A stretch of 64,000 nt of DNA from Bacillus sp. JCM 19034 (GTDB lineage Bacteria; Bacillota; Bacilli; Bacillales; Bacillaceae_D). Of this stretch, positions 29,112-38,519 are shown piece after piece (the first letter of the stretch is position 1; the number at the start of each line of letters is the position of its first letter). Location of the stretch: positions 62,001 through 126,000 of the forward strand of contig NZ_BAXR01000005.1 of the NCBI RefSeq assembly GCF_001310635.1, written 5' to 3'. The notes beneath the pieces are model-generated. The model searched no databases, was not told where the DNA came from, and saw only the letters and a program-made list of their open reading frames with translations. The translations under genes were made by a program, and so were the position numbers.

Positions 29112-30023
29112 ATGACCCGAAATTCCAATAAACCTCATAGTCATTGTATTCGTGCTGAGAAAGTATATGATTGGACACAAACCATGATCGAAATGAAAAA
29201 ATTCATCAATATCCCATCTGAGCTTGGTAAGAAGGCGAAAGATGACATATGTATCCCATTTAAAGTAAAAGGAAACGTACAATTACCAACCGTAATTTGG
29301 CAAGCTATAAACATAGTGAGTACTGTTTCTTTTACTATTCATTATTCACCGGATTGCAAATGCGATTTAATTATCTTGATTGATCAGCAAAAATTAACGA
29401 CACTTGCACCTGGACAAAACTATATCGCGACTGTTAGTCACATTAATCAAATTTCTATTCTATGTGAAGGAAAAAATGTAGAGAATGTAATTTGCTGTGG
29501 TGAACTCACCATCACTGTCAATTATAATATGATTGACATAGGTGCTTTTAAAGATATTAAATCAACCTACTGTTTTTTATCTAATAAAGACGGTAAACCT
29601 TTCAATCTGCGTGACAAAAACGCTATTGTTTACGAAGAAATAAAAAACAAGTTAGGAAGAAAGACGATAAATGTATCTACCGATATTGGTCAGAAGATTA
29701 AACTACAAGAAGTAAGAATTCGTTTCAAGTTTTTTATTACAGTAGAGCTATTGGACTCAACTGGAATTTGCTGTTATTCTTGCACATATCCAATCGATCA
29801 AATGAAAACCGTACTACTTTGTGCTCCTAATAAAACAATAATTAAATCAGTCATCTATGACTTTTATTGTGATTCCACTATCAATATGAATACAGAAAAA
29901 CACCTAGAAATTTGCAATTATATTCAACTATATCAAGATTTAAAAGTAATTTACGAAACAACTATAAACATAGAGGGGCGTTTGTGCAATCCGAATAAGT
30001 ATTATGATGTTGAAAAGAAATAA
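29112..30023 (+). CDS. Cysteine-containing protein beside spore-surface genes, function unknown
   Basis: 303 aa, no signal peptide or membrane helix. The N-terminus HSHCIRAEKVYDWTQTM resembles the CIRVEKVYDW-type opening found in uncharacterised Bacillus proteins. It is beta-rich (VIWQAINIVSTVSFTIHYSP, ISILCEGKNVENVICCGELT) with about 13 cysteines, including CC and CYSC pairs. Two related segments at ~50-150 and ~200-290 suggest an internal duplication. Proximity to BclA-like and S-Ena-like genes suggests a spore coat or exosporium structural role; this is inference. No good ribosome site was found other than GGAGCAGG. Confidence 0.6.
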   Translation: MTRNSNKPHSHCIRAEKVYDWTQTMIEMKKFINIPSELGKKAKDDICIPFKVKGNVQLPTVIWQAINIVSTVSFTIHYSPDCKCDLIILIDQQKLTTLAPGQNYIATVSHINQISILCEGKNVENVICCGELTITVNYNMIDIGAFKDIKSTYCFLSNKDGKPFNLRDKNAIVYEEIKNKLGRKTINVSTDIGQKIKLQEVRIRFKFFITVELLDSTGICCYSCTYPIDQMKTVLLCAPNKTIIKSVIYDFYCDSTINMNTEKHLEICNYIQLYQDLKVIYETTINIEGRLCNPNKYYDVEKK

Positions 30024-30063
30024 GAAACCAAAAGGTACCAATTCTCTCATATTTATTTTTGTT

Positions 30064-30104
30064 AAAGCAAACAGGTTCTAATATAATTGAACCTGTTTGC
30101 TTTT
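30064..30104 (+). terminator. Strong bidirectional terminator
   Basis: AAAGCAAACAGGTTC pairs with GAACCTGTTTGCTTT, followed by TTTATTTTT on the plus strand; on the minus strand it also follows the collagen-like gene. Confidence 0.9.
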
Positions 30105-30116
30105 ATTTTTCCTCTA

Positions 30117-30862
30117 TTAAATTATCTCATCGTCTAATCGAATAATAGTCAAAGATGCTCCTTGCCCTGCTTGGAGAGTTGTTACAGTAATTAAACCAAA
30201 TAATTGTAAAGAAACTGTAGAACCCGCAGCTAAGTTTAAAATAATATCCGCACTAAAAGTGGCTATATTTAAAAGGGCATTTCGTACAGTGGCACCCACT
30301 GGTGTTCCATTTACTATTAATCTTGAATTCGCAGCTAAGGCTGCAGTGGCGTTTAAATTATAAGTGATAAAGTATCGTCCTGCTGGTCCAATAGTAAATA
30401 CAGTATTGGCTGGATTCACTGTAATATTTCTCAAATTTTGGTTATTTGGCAAAGGGATTAACGTTCCTCCAGCAACAACAGAAATAGCCGTACCTTGAGT
30501 GTTAGTAGCAAATCCTGCTGTTTCTGTTACATTAGGACCAGGCGGACCTGCTGGACCTGCTGGACCCTCCGGGCCTGTCTCTCCTACCGGACCTGCTGGA
30601 CCCTCCGGACCTGCTGGACCTACTGGACCTGCTGGACCCTCCGGGCCTGCTGGGCCTGCTGGACCTGCTGGACCCTCCGGACCTGCTGGGCCTGCTGGAC
30701 CCTCCGGACCCTCCGGACCTGCTGGACCCTCCGGACCTGTCTCTCCTACCGGACCTGCTGGGCCTACTGGACCCTCCGGTCCTGCTGGGCCTCTCCTTCC
30801 CCTTCGTCCTCTTGGCCCTCTAGGCCTCTAATACAACCATCACACTCATCATCAAATGCCAT
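30117..30862 (-). CDS. BclA-like collagen exosporium protein, one frameshift
   Basis: About 248 aa when one C is restored near 30823-30828. A short Cys-containing head ([11 protein letters not shown]) leads into basic triplets [12 protein letters not shown] and then about 30 uninterrupted G-X-Y triplets, mostly GPA, GPE, GPV and GET. The C-terminal ~115 residues are a BclA-C jelly-roll ([53 protein letters not shown]). Such proteins trimerise and form the hairy nap of the spore. The canonical exosporium leader motif is not visible. AAGGAG lies nine bases before the ATG. Probably sigma-K dependent, but no promoter was identified. Confidence 0.86.
30540..30790 (-). repeat. Tandem GXY-coding repeats
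   Basis: Imperfect repeats of 9 and 18 bases built from GGACCTGCT and GGACCCTCC (plus-strand view) encode the collagen triplets. Such tracts vary in length between strains by slippage. Confidence 0.9.
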
Positions 30863-30903
30863 TATCAGTAGCTCCTTTCACTAAACTCATCTATATCGAT
30901 CTT

Positions 30904-31302
30904 CTAATCTATTTCACTATGTTCATTTTCAATGTTTAGTTGATAACGAGGAGTTACACATAATAAACCAGAAGCAATATAATTCGCATTTCCTAAAGGT
31001 ACTGTTATTTCAATTCTGTCAAATCTAGTGGCTGTAAATATTACACTACTTCCTTCATATACAATTAGTGGATTTCCTACTATAGAACTCCCGTCATAAA
31101 ATCTTATTGTGACAGCTTCTATTTCTCCTTCGTCATATGCTATAAATCCTGAGGCATGAACATTCTCTAAACCGACTATTTGGTATACAGACTGTGTACT
31201 CCCTTGAGGTATACTCCATCCAGTTGTTACTTTATCTTTTACAAACCGACACGCTCTCCTCCGACATTTACCTCGATGTTTACGACAACGGCAACACCCC
31301 AT
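30904..31302 (-). CDS. S-Ena-type endospore appendage subunit (DUF3992)
   Basis: 132 aa with the layout of S-Ena pilins: a flexible N-terminus with clustered cysteines (MGCCRCRKHRGKC, CRF), then a jelly-roll beginning VKDKVTTGWSIPQGSTQSVY and ending ASGLLCVTPRYQL, with a partner Cys near the C-terminus. In known S-Ena fibres, N-terminal cysteines disulfide-link to neighbouring subunits. The head here is unusually rich in Arg/Lys/His. The ATG at 31300-31302 is preferred over in-frame GTG codons just upstream within GGTGGTGGA. It is transcribed toward the collagen-like gene. Confidence 0.75.
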   Translation of the reverse strand: MGCCRCRKHRGKCRRRACRFVKDKVTTGWSIPQGSTQSVYQIVGLENVHASGFIAYDEGEIEAVTIRFYDGSSIVGNPLIVYEGSSVIFTATRFDRIEITVPLGNANYIASGLLCVTPRYQLNIENEHSEID

Positions 31303-31389
31303 ATCCACCACCACTTTTCCCTTAAATGGTTTATAATCATAAATTATTTATAAGTGGAATAATATGTAACCTTAAATACCTAAAGAAAC

Positions 31390-31462
31390 AAAAAAACATC
31401 CTGAATTTCCATTCACTAAAGGTACGTTCACCTTAATTAGTGATGTGAAAATTCAAGATGTT
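31390..31462 (-). terminator. Terminator of the MFS transporter gene
   Basis: A long imperfect stem, minus-strand AACATCTTGAATTTTCA with TGGAAATTCAGGATGTT, followed by a T7 run. Confidence 0.75.
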
Positions 31463-31501
31463 ATTTATTTGCATTATTACCGATTTTCAGTTCAAGTCAT
31501 T

Positions 31502-32665
31502 TCATTGTTTCATACTTACATATTGCTTCTTCCTACTAACAGCATGAATGAAGAATCCAATTGAAACGAATAACAAACTACAAGATAATAGTAAATACGT
31601 AAACCTTATCGTTTCATTCCCTACTAACACACCAATACCATCTAATATGATTGGTGATAAAAACTGTCCTAAAAACAACATACTTGTCACAACCGCCATT
31701 GCCGAAACGACTTGAACTCGAGGTACTTGTCGCGTTACATTATCCATTACCGTTGGCATTAATGATCCAAAACCAATCCCCATCATTCCTACGCCTAAAC
31801 CGATGATACTGCGTTAGGTGCAAGCGAAATAATAAAATAACCACTAGCCATTAAAAAGAGCAAGACTGTATTGAAATACTTTGATAATAACCTTTTTGTT
31901 TGGGCTAACATTAATCCTGCTACAAATCCTGCAGCTGTCCCCACCGAAATGACCATCCCGGCATACTGTGAATTACCGATGTTCTCCTGCTGCATATATA
32001 AAGCCATATTTGAAGGGAGTGCAAAGAAAACTAATAAAATAAAAAACATTGCGGCTCCAGTTAAGTATACTTTTTTAGGTAATTGACCAGCTTTCACATG
32101 GTTTTTTGAGCAATCGGAACATTCTTTGGTAAGAAGAAATAAATAATCACCATCGAAACGATCACTAGAACATAAACACTAAATGCAGCTCTCCAAGTAA
32201 CGCTTGCTAGTACCCCTGATAATAAAAATAATACAACTCCACCGAGATTATTTACTGCACTTACCTGGCCCATCGTTGCTGTCCGTTCTTGCCCATCAAA
32301 AAAATCAGCTACTAAAGATGTTGATAGGGGCATCATTAAGCCAACACCAATGCCTAAAATAGCTCGAAAAAATAATAACAGTTCAATCGTTGGAACAAAT
32401 CCTCCACCAACACCACCTATCAAATAAAAAACATCCCAAAAAACAGGATTGATTTCTTAGAGAAACGTTTAGATAGATGACTTGAAACATAAATAAAAGG
32501 AATAATCATGACAGAAGGTAGTGTTAAAATTAATTTAATCATCGTATCATTTGCTTCAGGAAAGGCTAGTGCAATATCTCCCAATGCTGGCGAGATCGCC
32601 GCACCTGCCATTACGGTTAACAATGATACTGACAAAATAGCCGTTTTTATTAATCGTTTATTCAT
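31502..32665 (-). CDS. MFS drug/solute exporter, three frameshifts
   Basis: Major facilitator of the DHA family, about 388 aa after restoring one base at each of three breaks (near 32425, 32097 and 31805). The frame then runs from MNKRLIKTAILSVSLLTVMA through GMFFYLIGGVGGGFVPTIEL, then PIAQKTMVKAGQLPKKVYLT and NAVSIIGLGVGMMGIGFGSL to VSRKKQYVSMKQ, with 12 predicted helices and the motif LLLFFRAILGIGVGLMMP. The start at 32663-32665 has GAAGGG. It follows a MarR regulator by 18 bases, a classic self-regulated efflux pair. Substrate unknown. Confidence 0.8.
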
Positions 32666-32683
32666 CCATACCCTTCTTTCCAT

Positions 32684-33142
32684 CTAACTGTTGAAATACT
32701 TTTTTGTAATCTCATTTTTAGAAGCAATTTCTTTTAGTACTCGTTTTGTCGTCATGACATCTTCTTCAGGGATACCCTTTGTAGCTTCTTCCAACGTTTG
32801 CTGAACTAAATTCATTAACAGCTCCTGTTGCTCTACTCCTTTAGACGTTAAATAAATTCGCTTATACCTGCCATCCCTTTGATCCTTTTGTCGATATATT
32901 AAATCACGATTTAGCATATTTTGTATTAAACGCGACATACTTGCTTGATCTCTACCCGTTCTTTCTGCTAACTCAAGCTGTGTTAATCCATTCTGATTCC
33001 ACAGCTGCACTAAAACTGTCCAATGCTCCGTCGTTGCATCAAAGCCATTTTCTGAAAATATTCGTTGTACGCTATTAGCCAATGAACGCCCAGCCATCGC
33101 AACTATAAAGCCGAGTGCATCTTCTAAGCGATATTTATTCAT
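32684..33142 (-). CDS. MarR family transcriptional regulator
   Basis: 152 aa winged-helix dimer. Recognition region LTQLELAERTGRDQASMSRL at ~53-72 and wing RQKDQRDGRYKRIYLTSKG at ~84-102; DxRD is the usual wing signature. The start has GAGGTGAG. It is the first gene of an operon with the MFS exporter, which it most likely represses together with itself through the palindrome just upstream. Confidence 0.9.
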   Translation of the reverse strand: MNKYRLEDALGFIVAMAGRSLANSVQRIFSENGFDATTEHWTVLVQLWNQNGLTQLELAERTGRDQASMSRLIQNMLNRDLIYRQKDQRDGRYKRIYLTSKGVEQQELLMNLVQQTLEEATKGIPEEDVMTTKRVLKEIASKNEITKKYFNS

Positions 33143-33160
33143 CTAAACTCACCTCAAAAC

Positions 33161-33190
33161 TAGCATACAAGCTAATTACTTGTTTATGCA
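33161..33190. promoter_or_regulatory. Candidate MarR operator
   Basis: Imperfect palindrome centred on CTAATTA: TAGCATACAAG on one side and CTTGTTTATGCA on the other. It lies 20-45 bases before the MarR start, where a repressor site is expected. Confidence 0.55.
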
Positions 33191-33274
33191 AGTATTTTGC
33201 TTACTACATAATCTAACCCTTACTTAAAATAATTTTGTATTTTTTACAAACTATGCACATTTGTGTGTAACCGC

Positions 33275-33303
33275 TTGACGCTTTTGTATAGCAATGTTAC
33301 TTT
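33275..33303 (+). promoter_or_regulatory. Possible sigma-A promoter
   Basis: TTGACG, 17-base spacer, TACTTT, about 50 bases before the 286-aa membrane protein gene. Confidence 0.45.
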
Positions 33304-33354
33304 AAGCAATATACAAGTTCATTTGATTTATAATACAAAGGATGCGAAGATACT

Positions 33355-34215
33355 ATGAAACTTCAAGAAGCTTATCAAATTATGGATGTTAGTGAAAACG
33401 TTTTATTAGAAGAATTAGAAGATAAGTTTATGTACTGGATCCGTATTTCAAAATCACAAGAAAATCTACAAATTGAAGATCCTGACCAATATGTTGACAT
33501 GGATCAAATTACGTTAGCTTACAATACGATTAAAAATGATTTGATTGGCTATGATCCATCTGCTTCTACTCCACAAACATTTCGTGAAAAACTTGAGCAT
33601 TTCTTTTATCACTATAAATTTCACACCATTTTCGGAATTATCATCACCATCATAGTTGGATCATTGCTCTACAGCATCGTCGAACATCAAATCGAGGAAA
33701 GACGATTAGCCAATCTCCCTGAACCTGATCTTGAAATATTATTTTTAGGAGAATATCATTCGGAAGATGTTTCTCCTCTTGAGGATTCACTCCTATATGA
33801 CTTCCCCGATTGGGAAAGAACGGTTGTAAAGTTTGAATATGCTCCTACTGAAACTCGTAATGAACTTGATATGGCTGCCTTACAGCGAAGACAAATTGTA
33901 TTCGCCACAGAGAAACCAGATATGTACATCATTGATCAAAATCATTTTGATTTAATGATAGGTATGGATGCATTTCAGCCGATCATCGGGTTGTCTGATG
34001 AGCTTATAGCTGAAATAGATGAAAGTCGCCTTTATTATTATCAAGGAGAACTCGACGACGACGAGTACTTATATGGTATAGATATTTCAGGAAGTGCAGT
34101 TTTTGATTCAATCGACATGATTGCTGAGGAGAAAATTGTTACTGTTCGTTTTAATGCCGATAATAAATCAAATGTTCTTAGCTTCCTTGAACGAGCTATA
34201 TTAGAACTAGAGTAA
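33355..34215 (+). CDS. Bitopic membrane protein with J-domain-like N-terminus, unknown
   Basis: 286 aa. Residues 1-70 (KLQEAYQIMDVSENVLLEEL, YVDMDQITLAYNTIKND) have the helical spacing of a J-domain-like module but no HPD motif. One membrane helix follows at ~94-114 (TIFGIIITIIVGSLLYSIV). The ~170-residue exterior part is acidic (LEILFLGEYHSEDVSPLEDS) and has a faint resemblance to extracellular binding-protein folds (RQIVFATEKPDMYIIDQNHF). The ribosome site is weak. Monocistronic, with a clear terminator. Function unknown. Confidence 0.7.
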   Translation: MKLQEAYQIMDVSENVLLEELEDKFMYWIRISKSQENLQIEDPDQYVDMDQITLAYNTIKNDLIGYDPSASTPQTFREKLEHFFYHYKFHTIFGIIITIIVGSLLYSIVEHQIEERRLANLPEPDLEILFLGEYHSEDVSPLEDSLLYDFPDWERTVVKFEYAPTETRNELDMAALQRRQIVFATEKPDMYIIDQNHFDLMIGMDAFQPIIGLSDELIAEIDESRLYYYQGELDDDEYLYGIDISGSAVFDSIDMIAEEKIVTVRFNADNKSNVLSFLERAILELE

Positions 34216-34237
34216 TGGAGAATGACACGAATTAGAA

Positions 34238-34271
34238 AAAGTCTTCAACACCTAATTGAAGACTTTTTTTT
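34238..34271 (+). terminator. Rho-independent terminator
   Basis: AAAGTCTTCAA pairs with TTGAAGACTTT and runs into eight T residues, just after the membrane protein gene. Confidence 0.93.
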
Positions 34272-34392
34272 CTACCTTTTATGACCAGCCGTGCATTCAT
34301 TTAGTCTTTTATAGTCGTTGATATAGAATCGGGTTGTCTCAACTATGAAGCTGAAAAGTGCGACACCGCTTATGCAAAACTATTGAAACTAA

Positions 34393-35409
34393 CTATAATA
34401 TTATTTTCTTTCCAGTTTTTGCACTTTCCAACGCACCAAAAACCATCTCCATGCTTTTAATGTTATCAGTACAGTCGGTTTCTGCCGGACGGTTTTCCTC
34501 AATAGAGGCAAACATTTCATCGAGGCCTCCCCAATGCCCTTCTTTGCCTTCCCAATTCATTGGTACGGTTTCAGATTTTGTTTTGCTCATAAATTGAATC
34601 GGTTGTGTATGATTAACCACTTCATAGATTGGCGTATTTGAACCATTCCAGCAAGCGGTTCCATTGCTTCCAATTATTCGCCAATCTGATTCCCATGAAG
34701 TATTCAACCCCTCTGCACACCAAGATCCACGATAGGAGAATACAGATCCATCATTCATTTCATATATGATAATGGCTGATGCATTTCCTTTGTACCATGA
34801 TCCTGAGGGATTAAACTCGTGGCAATATACTGATACAGCGTCACTGCCTGATAAGAAACGTGCCTGATCAAATGTATGAATGGCCATATCTACAATAAGT
34901 GGGCTATCCATCTTATCACGAAAACCTCCAAAATGCGGCCCAAGAAAAAAGTCAGCATGTAGTGAACCAATTGTACCGATTGCTTCGCTTTCTAAAAGGG
35001 CTCGTAATGCACGAATCTGTTTGTTATATCTGCGATTTTGCATAACTGAGTATTTTTTCCCCGTTTCCTGAGCGACTTTTAGAACTTCTCTGGCATCTTC
35101 TAGGGATTCAGCCATTGGTTTCTCGCCGAAGACATTGCAACCCGCTTTTAACGCAGTTGTGACAATTTGTTTATGTGCAGCAGGTATCGTAACATCAAAT
35201 ACGAGGTTTGCATTCGTTTCAGAAATAGCTTGTGATAACTCTGTAAATAATGGCACCTGTAAATCCCTTCGTTCTGCCATAGCTTTCGCTGCATCTATTG
35301 ATACATCAATTAACCCTACAATTTCTACGTTGTCGCGTTGTTCTGCATAATCAAGCCAAGTATTGGACATACTTCCACACCCAGCTACAACAATTTTATG
35401 CGAAGTCAA
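34393..35409 (-). CDS. Gfo/Idh/MocA family oxidoreductase
   Basis: About 338 aa NAD(P)-dependent sugar dehydrogenase. N-terminal Rossmann domain with KIVVAGCGSMSNTWLDYAE and the EKP motif (NVFGEKPMAES); C-terminal alpha/beta domain with HADFFLGPHFGG, DMAIHTFDQARFL and the likely catalytic His within AIHTFD. The preferred start is a TTG at 35407-35409 with AAGGAGGG; longer ATG starts lack a site. Substrate probably a sugar or inositol-like polyol. Single minus-strand gene downstream of a dehydrogenase but with a 240-base gap. Confidence 0.85.
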   Translation of the reverse strand: MTSHKIVVAGCGSMSNTWLDYAEQRDNVEIVGLIDVSIDAAKAMAERRDLQVPLFTELSQAISETNANLVFDVTIPAAHKQIVTTALKAGCNVFGEKPMAESLEDAREVLKVAQETGKKYSVMQNRRYNKQIRALRALLESEAIGTIGSLHADFFLGPHFGGFRDKMDSPLIVDMAIHTFDQARFLSGSDAVSVYCHEFNPSGSWYKGNASAIIIYEMNDGSVFSYRGSWCAEGLNTSWESDWRIIGSNGTACWNGSNTPIYEVVNHTQPIQFMSKTKSETVPMNWEGKEGHWGGLDEMFASIEENRPAETDCTDNIKSMEMVFGALESAKTGKKIIL

Positions 35410-35653
35410 AAAAATCCCTCCTTCTTTTATTATTTTCGATTGGCACATAATTTCTACCCAGTCAATTTTCAAAATAATGTAAGCTGTGAATTCGGTCAGT
35501 CATTTCCCATTTGTCACGACACACCGGATCACGAAAGCCCTTACATTAATACTCCTTGATAACCGTATTGGAGTAATTTCGACGGGATTACCACCTGACT
35601 TGTCCATTTAAACATTGAACATTTTGAGTAATCTAATTCATTATTGTAGAACG

Positions 35654-36523
35654 CTATTTCTCCTGCTTCTTTTGTAAATAAGCATATAAGCTTGAATGGT
35701 CGAGCTCTCCCATTCCTTGTTTATTCATTTCCTGCATTACCTGTTGTATTTCGTTTGTAAAAGGTAGCTGTACATCTAATTGATCAGCCGCTTCTAACAC
35801 ATTATTTAAATCTTTTAAGTGCAATGAAACTTTAAATCCTGGTTCGAATACTCCGTGTTGTATATTACTGACTTTCTGCTCTAAAACATTACTGCCTGCT
35901 AGTCCATTTTTGATCGCCTCGAATAATTGATCAGCTTGGAGATTCGCTTTTTTGGCTAGTGTAAAGGCCTCTGACATTGCTTGAATATGGAGGGCTACCA
36001 TAATTTGATTCGCTAACTTCGCATACCCTCCTGAACCTAGTGAACCAACGTGAACAGGTGTACCCATTAATTGCAGAACTTTTCTTGCATCGTCGACAAC
36101 CTCTTCCTCTCCCCCTACCATAATCGCGAGCTTTCCTTCAATAGCACCACGTTCACCACCACTTACCGGTGCGTCTAGGAATCGAATCCCCTTCTCTTGT
36201 AACCTCTCTCCAATTTGTTTTGACACTTCAGGATTTATGGAGGACATATCGATGACGACTGCCCCTTTCTTCGCATGATGAATAACCCCATCCTTCCCAA
36301 GAATTACATCATGGACATCATCCGAATTTGAAACCATTGTAATAATATAATCAGCTCCAATGGCGGCATCCTTTGGCGACAGAGCGACATCAATACCCCT
36401 TTCAAAAAAGTAATCCGCCTTTTCTCTCGTACGATTATACACTTTATAAAGATAGCCTTTATTATAAATATGCTTAGCCATAGGTAACCCCATGATACCT
36501 AGTCCGATAAACGAAACTTGCAT
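35654..36523 (-). CDS. Beta-hydroxyacid dehydrogenase (GarR/3-hydroxyisobutyrate dehydrogenase family)
   Basis: 289 aa NAD(P)-dependent dehydrogenase. Rossmann motif VSFIGLGIMGLPMAKHIYNK, substrate-binding FLDAPVSGGERGAIEGKLAI, catalytic Lys in GSGGYAKLANQIM (~residue 171) and the conserved GFKVSLHLKDLNNVLEAAD. Closest to tartronate semialdehyde reductase. AAAAAGGAG upstream. No glycerate kinase or glyoxylate carboligase is nearby, so the physiological substrate is uncertain. Confidence 0.87.
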   Translation of the reverse strand: MQVSFIGLGIMGLPMAKHIYNKGYLYKVYNRTREKADYFFERGIDVALSPKDAAIGADYIITMVSNSDDVHDVILGKDGVIHHAKKGAVVIDMSSINPEVSKQIGERLQEKGIRFLDAPVSGGERGAIEGKLAIMVGGEEEVVDDARKVLQLMGTPVHVGSLGSGGYAKLANQIMVALHIQAMSEAFTLAKKANLQADQLFEAIKNGLAGSNVLEQKVSNIQHGVFEPGFKVSLHLKDLNNVLEAADQLDVQLPFTNEIQQVMQEMNKQGMGELDHSSLYAYLQKKQEK

Positions 36524-36583
36524 TTAATCACTCCTTTTTCTAGTAGAATTCGATACAAAACCTTTTATTCCTTGTTTGATCAC

Positions 36584-36617
36584 TAAAAAACCTAAAGAGG
36601 TTCTCCCCCTTTAGGTT
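36584..36617 (-). terminator. Terminator of the HAD phosphatase gene
   Basis: Minus-strand AACCTAAAG with CTTTAGGTT, followed by TTTT, about 10 bases past the stop. Confidence 0.85.
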
Positions 36618-36626
36618 CCGGTACTC

Positions 36627-37418
36627 TTATTTCAACAGCCCTACCATTTTTAATCCGTGGTAGATCCCATCATCTTCTACGGACTTCGTTACATATTTTG
36701 CCGCGTCTTGTACCTCTTTCACAGCATTTCCCATTGCTACACTATTGTGAATATGCGAAAGCATTTCAATGTCATTTAATCCATCACCAAATGCATACTG
36801 TTTTTCTTTTGGATAACCTAACTTTTCAACAATTTTCTCAATACCAACCGCCTTTGAGCCACCTTTTGGTAACACATCAACAGAGAGAGGGTGCCAACGA
36901 ATGAAATCAAAATCGGGATAGTTTTGCTCATATGTGCTCTCTTCACCTTCCAGACAAAACAATAACGATTGATACAGGTCACGACCTTGATAATATAGAG
37001 GATCGTGCGTCAGTACATGCGAAATTTTCAATGATGCAATACTTTCTGTAATATAAGCATGCTCTGGCGGTACGTTCGCCTTCATATCTTCATGATCCAT
37101 ATAGATGATTGGGTGCTGATGATTAACAGCATCCTCTGTTAAAGCTACTAACGCTTCTGTATGAAGTGGATTTGTATAAAGCACCTCTCCGTTCAAGACA
37201 ACGAATTGTCCATTGTAGCTAACATATGTGTCAATTTCTAGTTCTTTGCGGATATCTTCAAACATGAACGGTGCTCTTCCTGTTGCAATCGCTACTTCAT
37301 GCCCATCCCTTTTTAATGTAAAAATTGCTTCCTTTGTTGACTCAGGTAACGTTTTATCTTCTCTTAATAGCGTCCCATCAATATCAAAGAAAACTAAGCT
37401 TTTCTCTCCCATTTCCAT
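36627..37418 (-). CDS. Cof-type HAD phosphatase, YkrA-like
   Basis: 263 aa HAD hydrolase of subclass IIB. Motif I FFDIDGTLL (Asp12/Asp14 nucleophile pair), motif II AIATGRAP, Lys in PKGGSKAVGIEKIV, motif IV FGDGLNDIEML. Cof-type proteins dephosphorylate sugar phosphates or other small phosphorylated metabolites. Two in-frame ATGs lie three codons apart; neither has a strong site. Divergent from the nag operon, with which it shares a 250-base intergenic region. Confidence 0.88.
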   Translation of the reverse strand: MEMGEKSLVFFDIDGTLLREDKTLPESTKEAIFTLKRDGHEVAIATGRAPFMFEDIRKELEIDTYVSYNGQFVVLNGEVLYTNPLHTEALVALTEDAVNHQHPIIYMDHEDMKANVPPEHAYITESIASLKISHVLTHDPLYYQGRDLYQSLLFCLEGEESTYEQNYPDFDFIRWHPLSVDVLPKGGSKAVGIEKIVEKLGYPKEKQYAFGDGLNDIEMLSHIHNSVAMGNAVKEVQDAAKYVTKSVEDDGIYHGLKMVGLLK

Positions 37419-37592
37419 ACCAACTTTCTCTGTCTAGTTTTATTATTATTGTTACATCATGTCCTATTTCTATACTCCTTCTAGTTCTATTGTATCGTAC
37501 CTCCCTCGATTCATGTCAATAAGAAACATTCATGACTTTGCTTTTCTCGTAACACCACAAAATGACAATTACCTATCATAAATAATTTAATT

Positions 37593-37621
37593 TTGACAAT
37601 TTACAATCATTTTGCTATTGT
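37593..37621 (+). promoter_or_regulatory. Sigma-A promoter of the nag/nan operon
   Basis: TTGACA, exactly 17 bases, TATTGT, about 45 bases before the RpiR regulator. Confidence 0.65.
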
Positions 37622-37667
37622 TAGTTTTATAATGCATTATCCTTATTGAGAGGACGGATGAACGGAA

Positions 37668-38504
37668 TTGAATACCGAAAAAAATCAAATAAAACCTATG
37701 ATTACAATGGAGCAAATGAAGCAGCTTTTCACAAAATCCGAAACGAAAATTTATCAATATATTAGCTCTTATGCAGAGAATGTCTTATATCATTCCTTAA
37801 CAGAGCTCTCTGATGCTTGTAATGTCGGTGAAGCAACCGTCCTACGTTTTTTTCGGAAATTAAACTTTAAAGGATTTCAAGACTTCAAGTTTGCCTTAGC
37901 TCAAGAACTATCGTCCAAAAGTGACATTGATGAATCTGGTACATATATTGAAAAAGTTCGAAATCATATGATTCAAGCTATTAAAGACTCTTACGAACTA
38001 ATGGATCAAAGGTCATTACAATCTGCTGTAAAAATCATTGCACGTGCTACAGACGTTGTCATCTTTGGAATTGGTTCTTCTGGTATAGCTGCACTAGACA
38101 TGGAGAATCGTCTACTTAGAATCGGAAAGCATATTCAGGCTATAACCGATCCTCATACGCAAGTTATGCGTTCCTCTAGTATGACAGCACAAACGTTAGT
38201 CATTGCCATTAGTGTAACGGGAAGTTCAAAGGATATTGTCGATTCTGTCCAAATAGCGAAGGAACAAGGAGCGACGATCATCGCCTTAACGAACTATTCG
38301 AAATCGCCTTTAACACAATTGGCCGATTATACACTCTTAACTTCTGCTAAGGAAAACCCTTTAGATAGTGGGTCACTTGTTACAAAGGTTGCTCAACTTT
38401 ATGCCATTGACTTACTTTGTACAGGTATTATTTTAGAAAATTATGAGCAAGCAAACCGTGTCAAACTTCAAATATCGGAAAACATTGCAAAAAAACTTTA
38501 TTAA
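37668..38504 (+). CDS. MurR/RpiR family regulator with SIS domain
   Basis: 278 aa. Helix-turn-helix at ~25-75 (LSDACNVGEATVLRFFRKLN), then a SIS phosphosugar-binding domain at ~125-250 (DVVIFGIGSSGIAALDMENR, VIAISVTGSSKDIVDSVQIA). It begins at a TTG after GAGAGGACGG; an internal ATG ten codons on is also possible. It is followed at 15 bases by nagA, so it most likely senses an amino-sugar phosphate and controls this operon. Confidence 0.87.
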   Translation: MNTEKNQIKPMITMEQMKQLFTKSETKIYQYISSYAENVLYHSLTELSDACNVGEATVLRFFRKLNFKGFQDFKFALAQELSSKSDIDESGTYIEKVRNHMIQAIKDSYELMDQRSLQSAVKIIARATDVVIFGIGSSGIAALDMENRLLRIGKHIQAITDPHTQVMRSSSMTAQTLVIAISVTGSSKDIVDSVQIAKEQGATIIALTNYSKSPLTQLADYTLLTSAKENPLDSGSLVTKVAQLYAIDLLCTGIILENYEQANRVKLQISENIAKKLY

Positions 38505-38519
38505 AGCAGGGGGCATGTC

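Noticed and set aside
30540..30790. CRISPR-like regular repeats
   Set aside because: Repeats are 9/18-base coding units without spacers and keep the collagen frame.
30499..30831. Plus-strand open frame that also reads as collagen-like GPAGPSG repeats
   Set aside because: GGACCT-type repeats translate as Gly-Pro on both strands. The minus strand has the ribosome site, start and a BclA-C domain; the plus frame has none.
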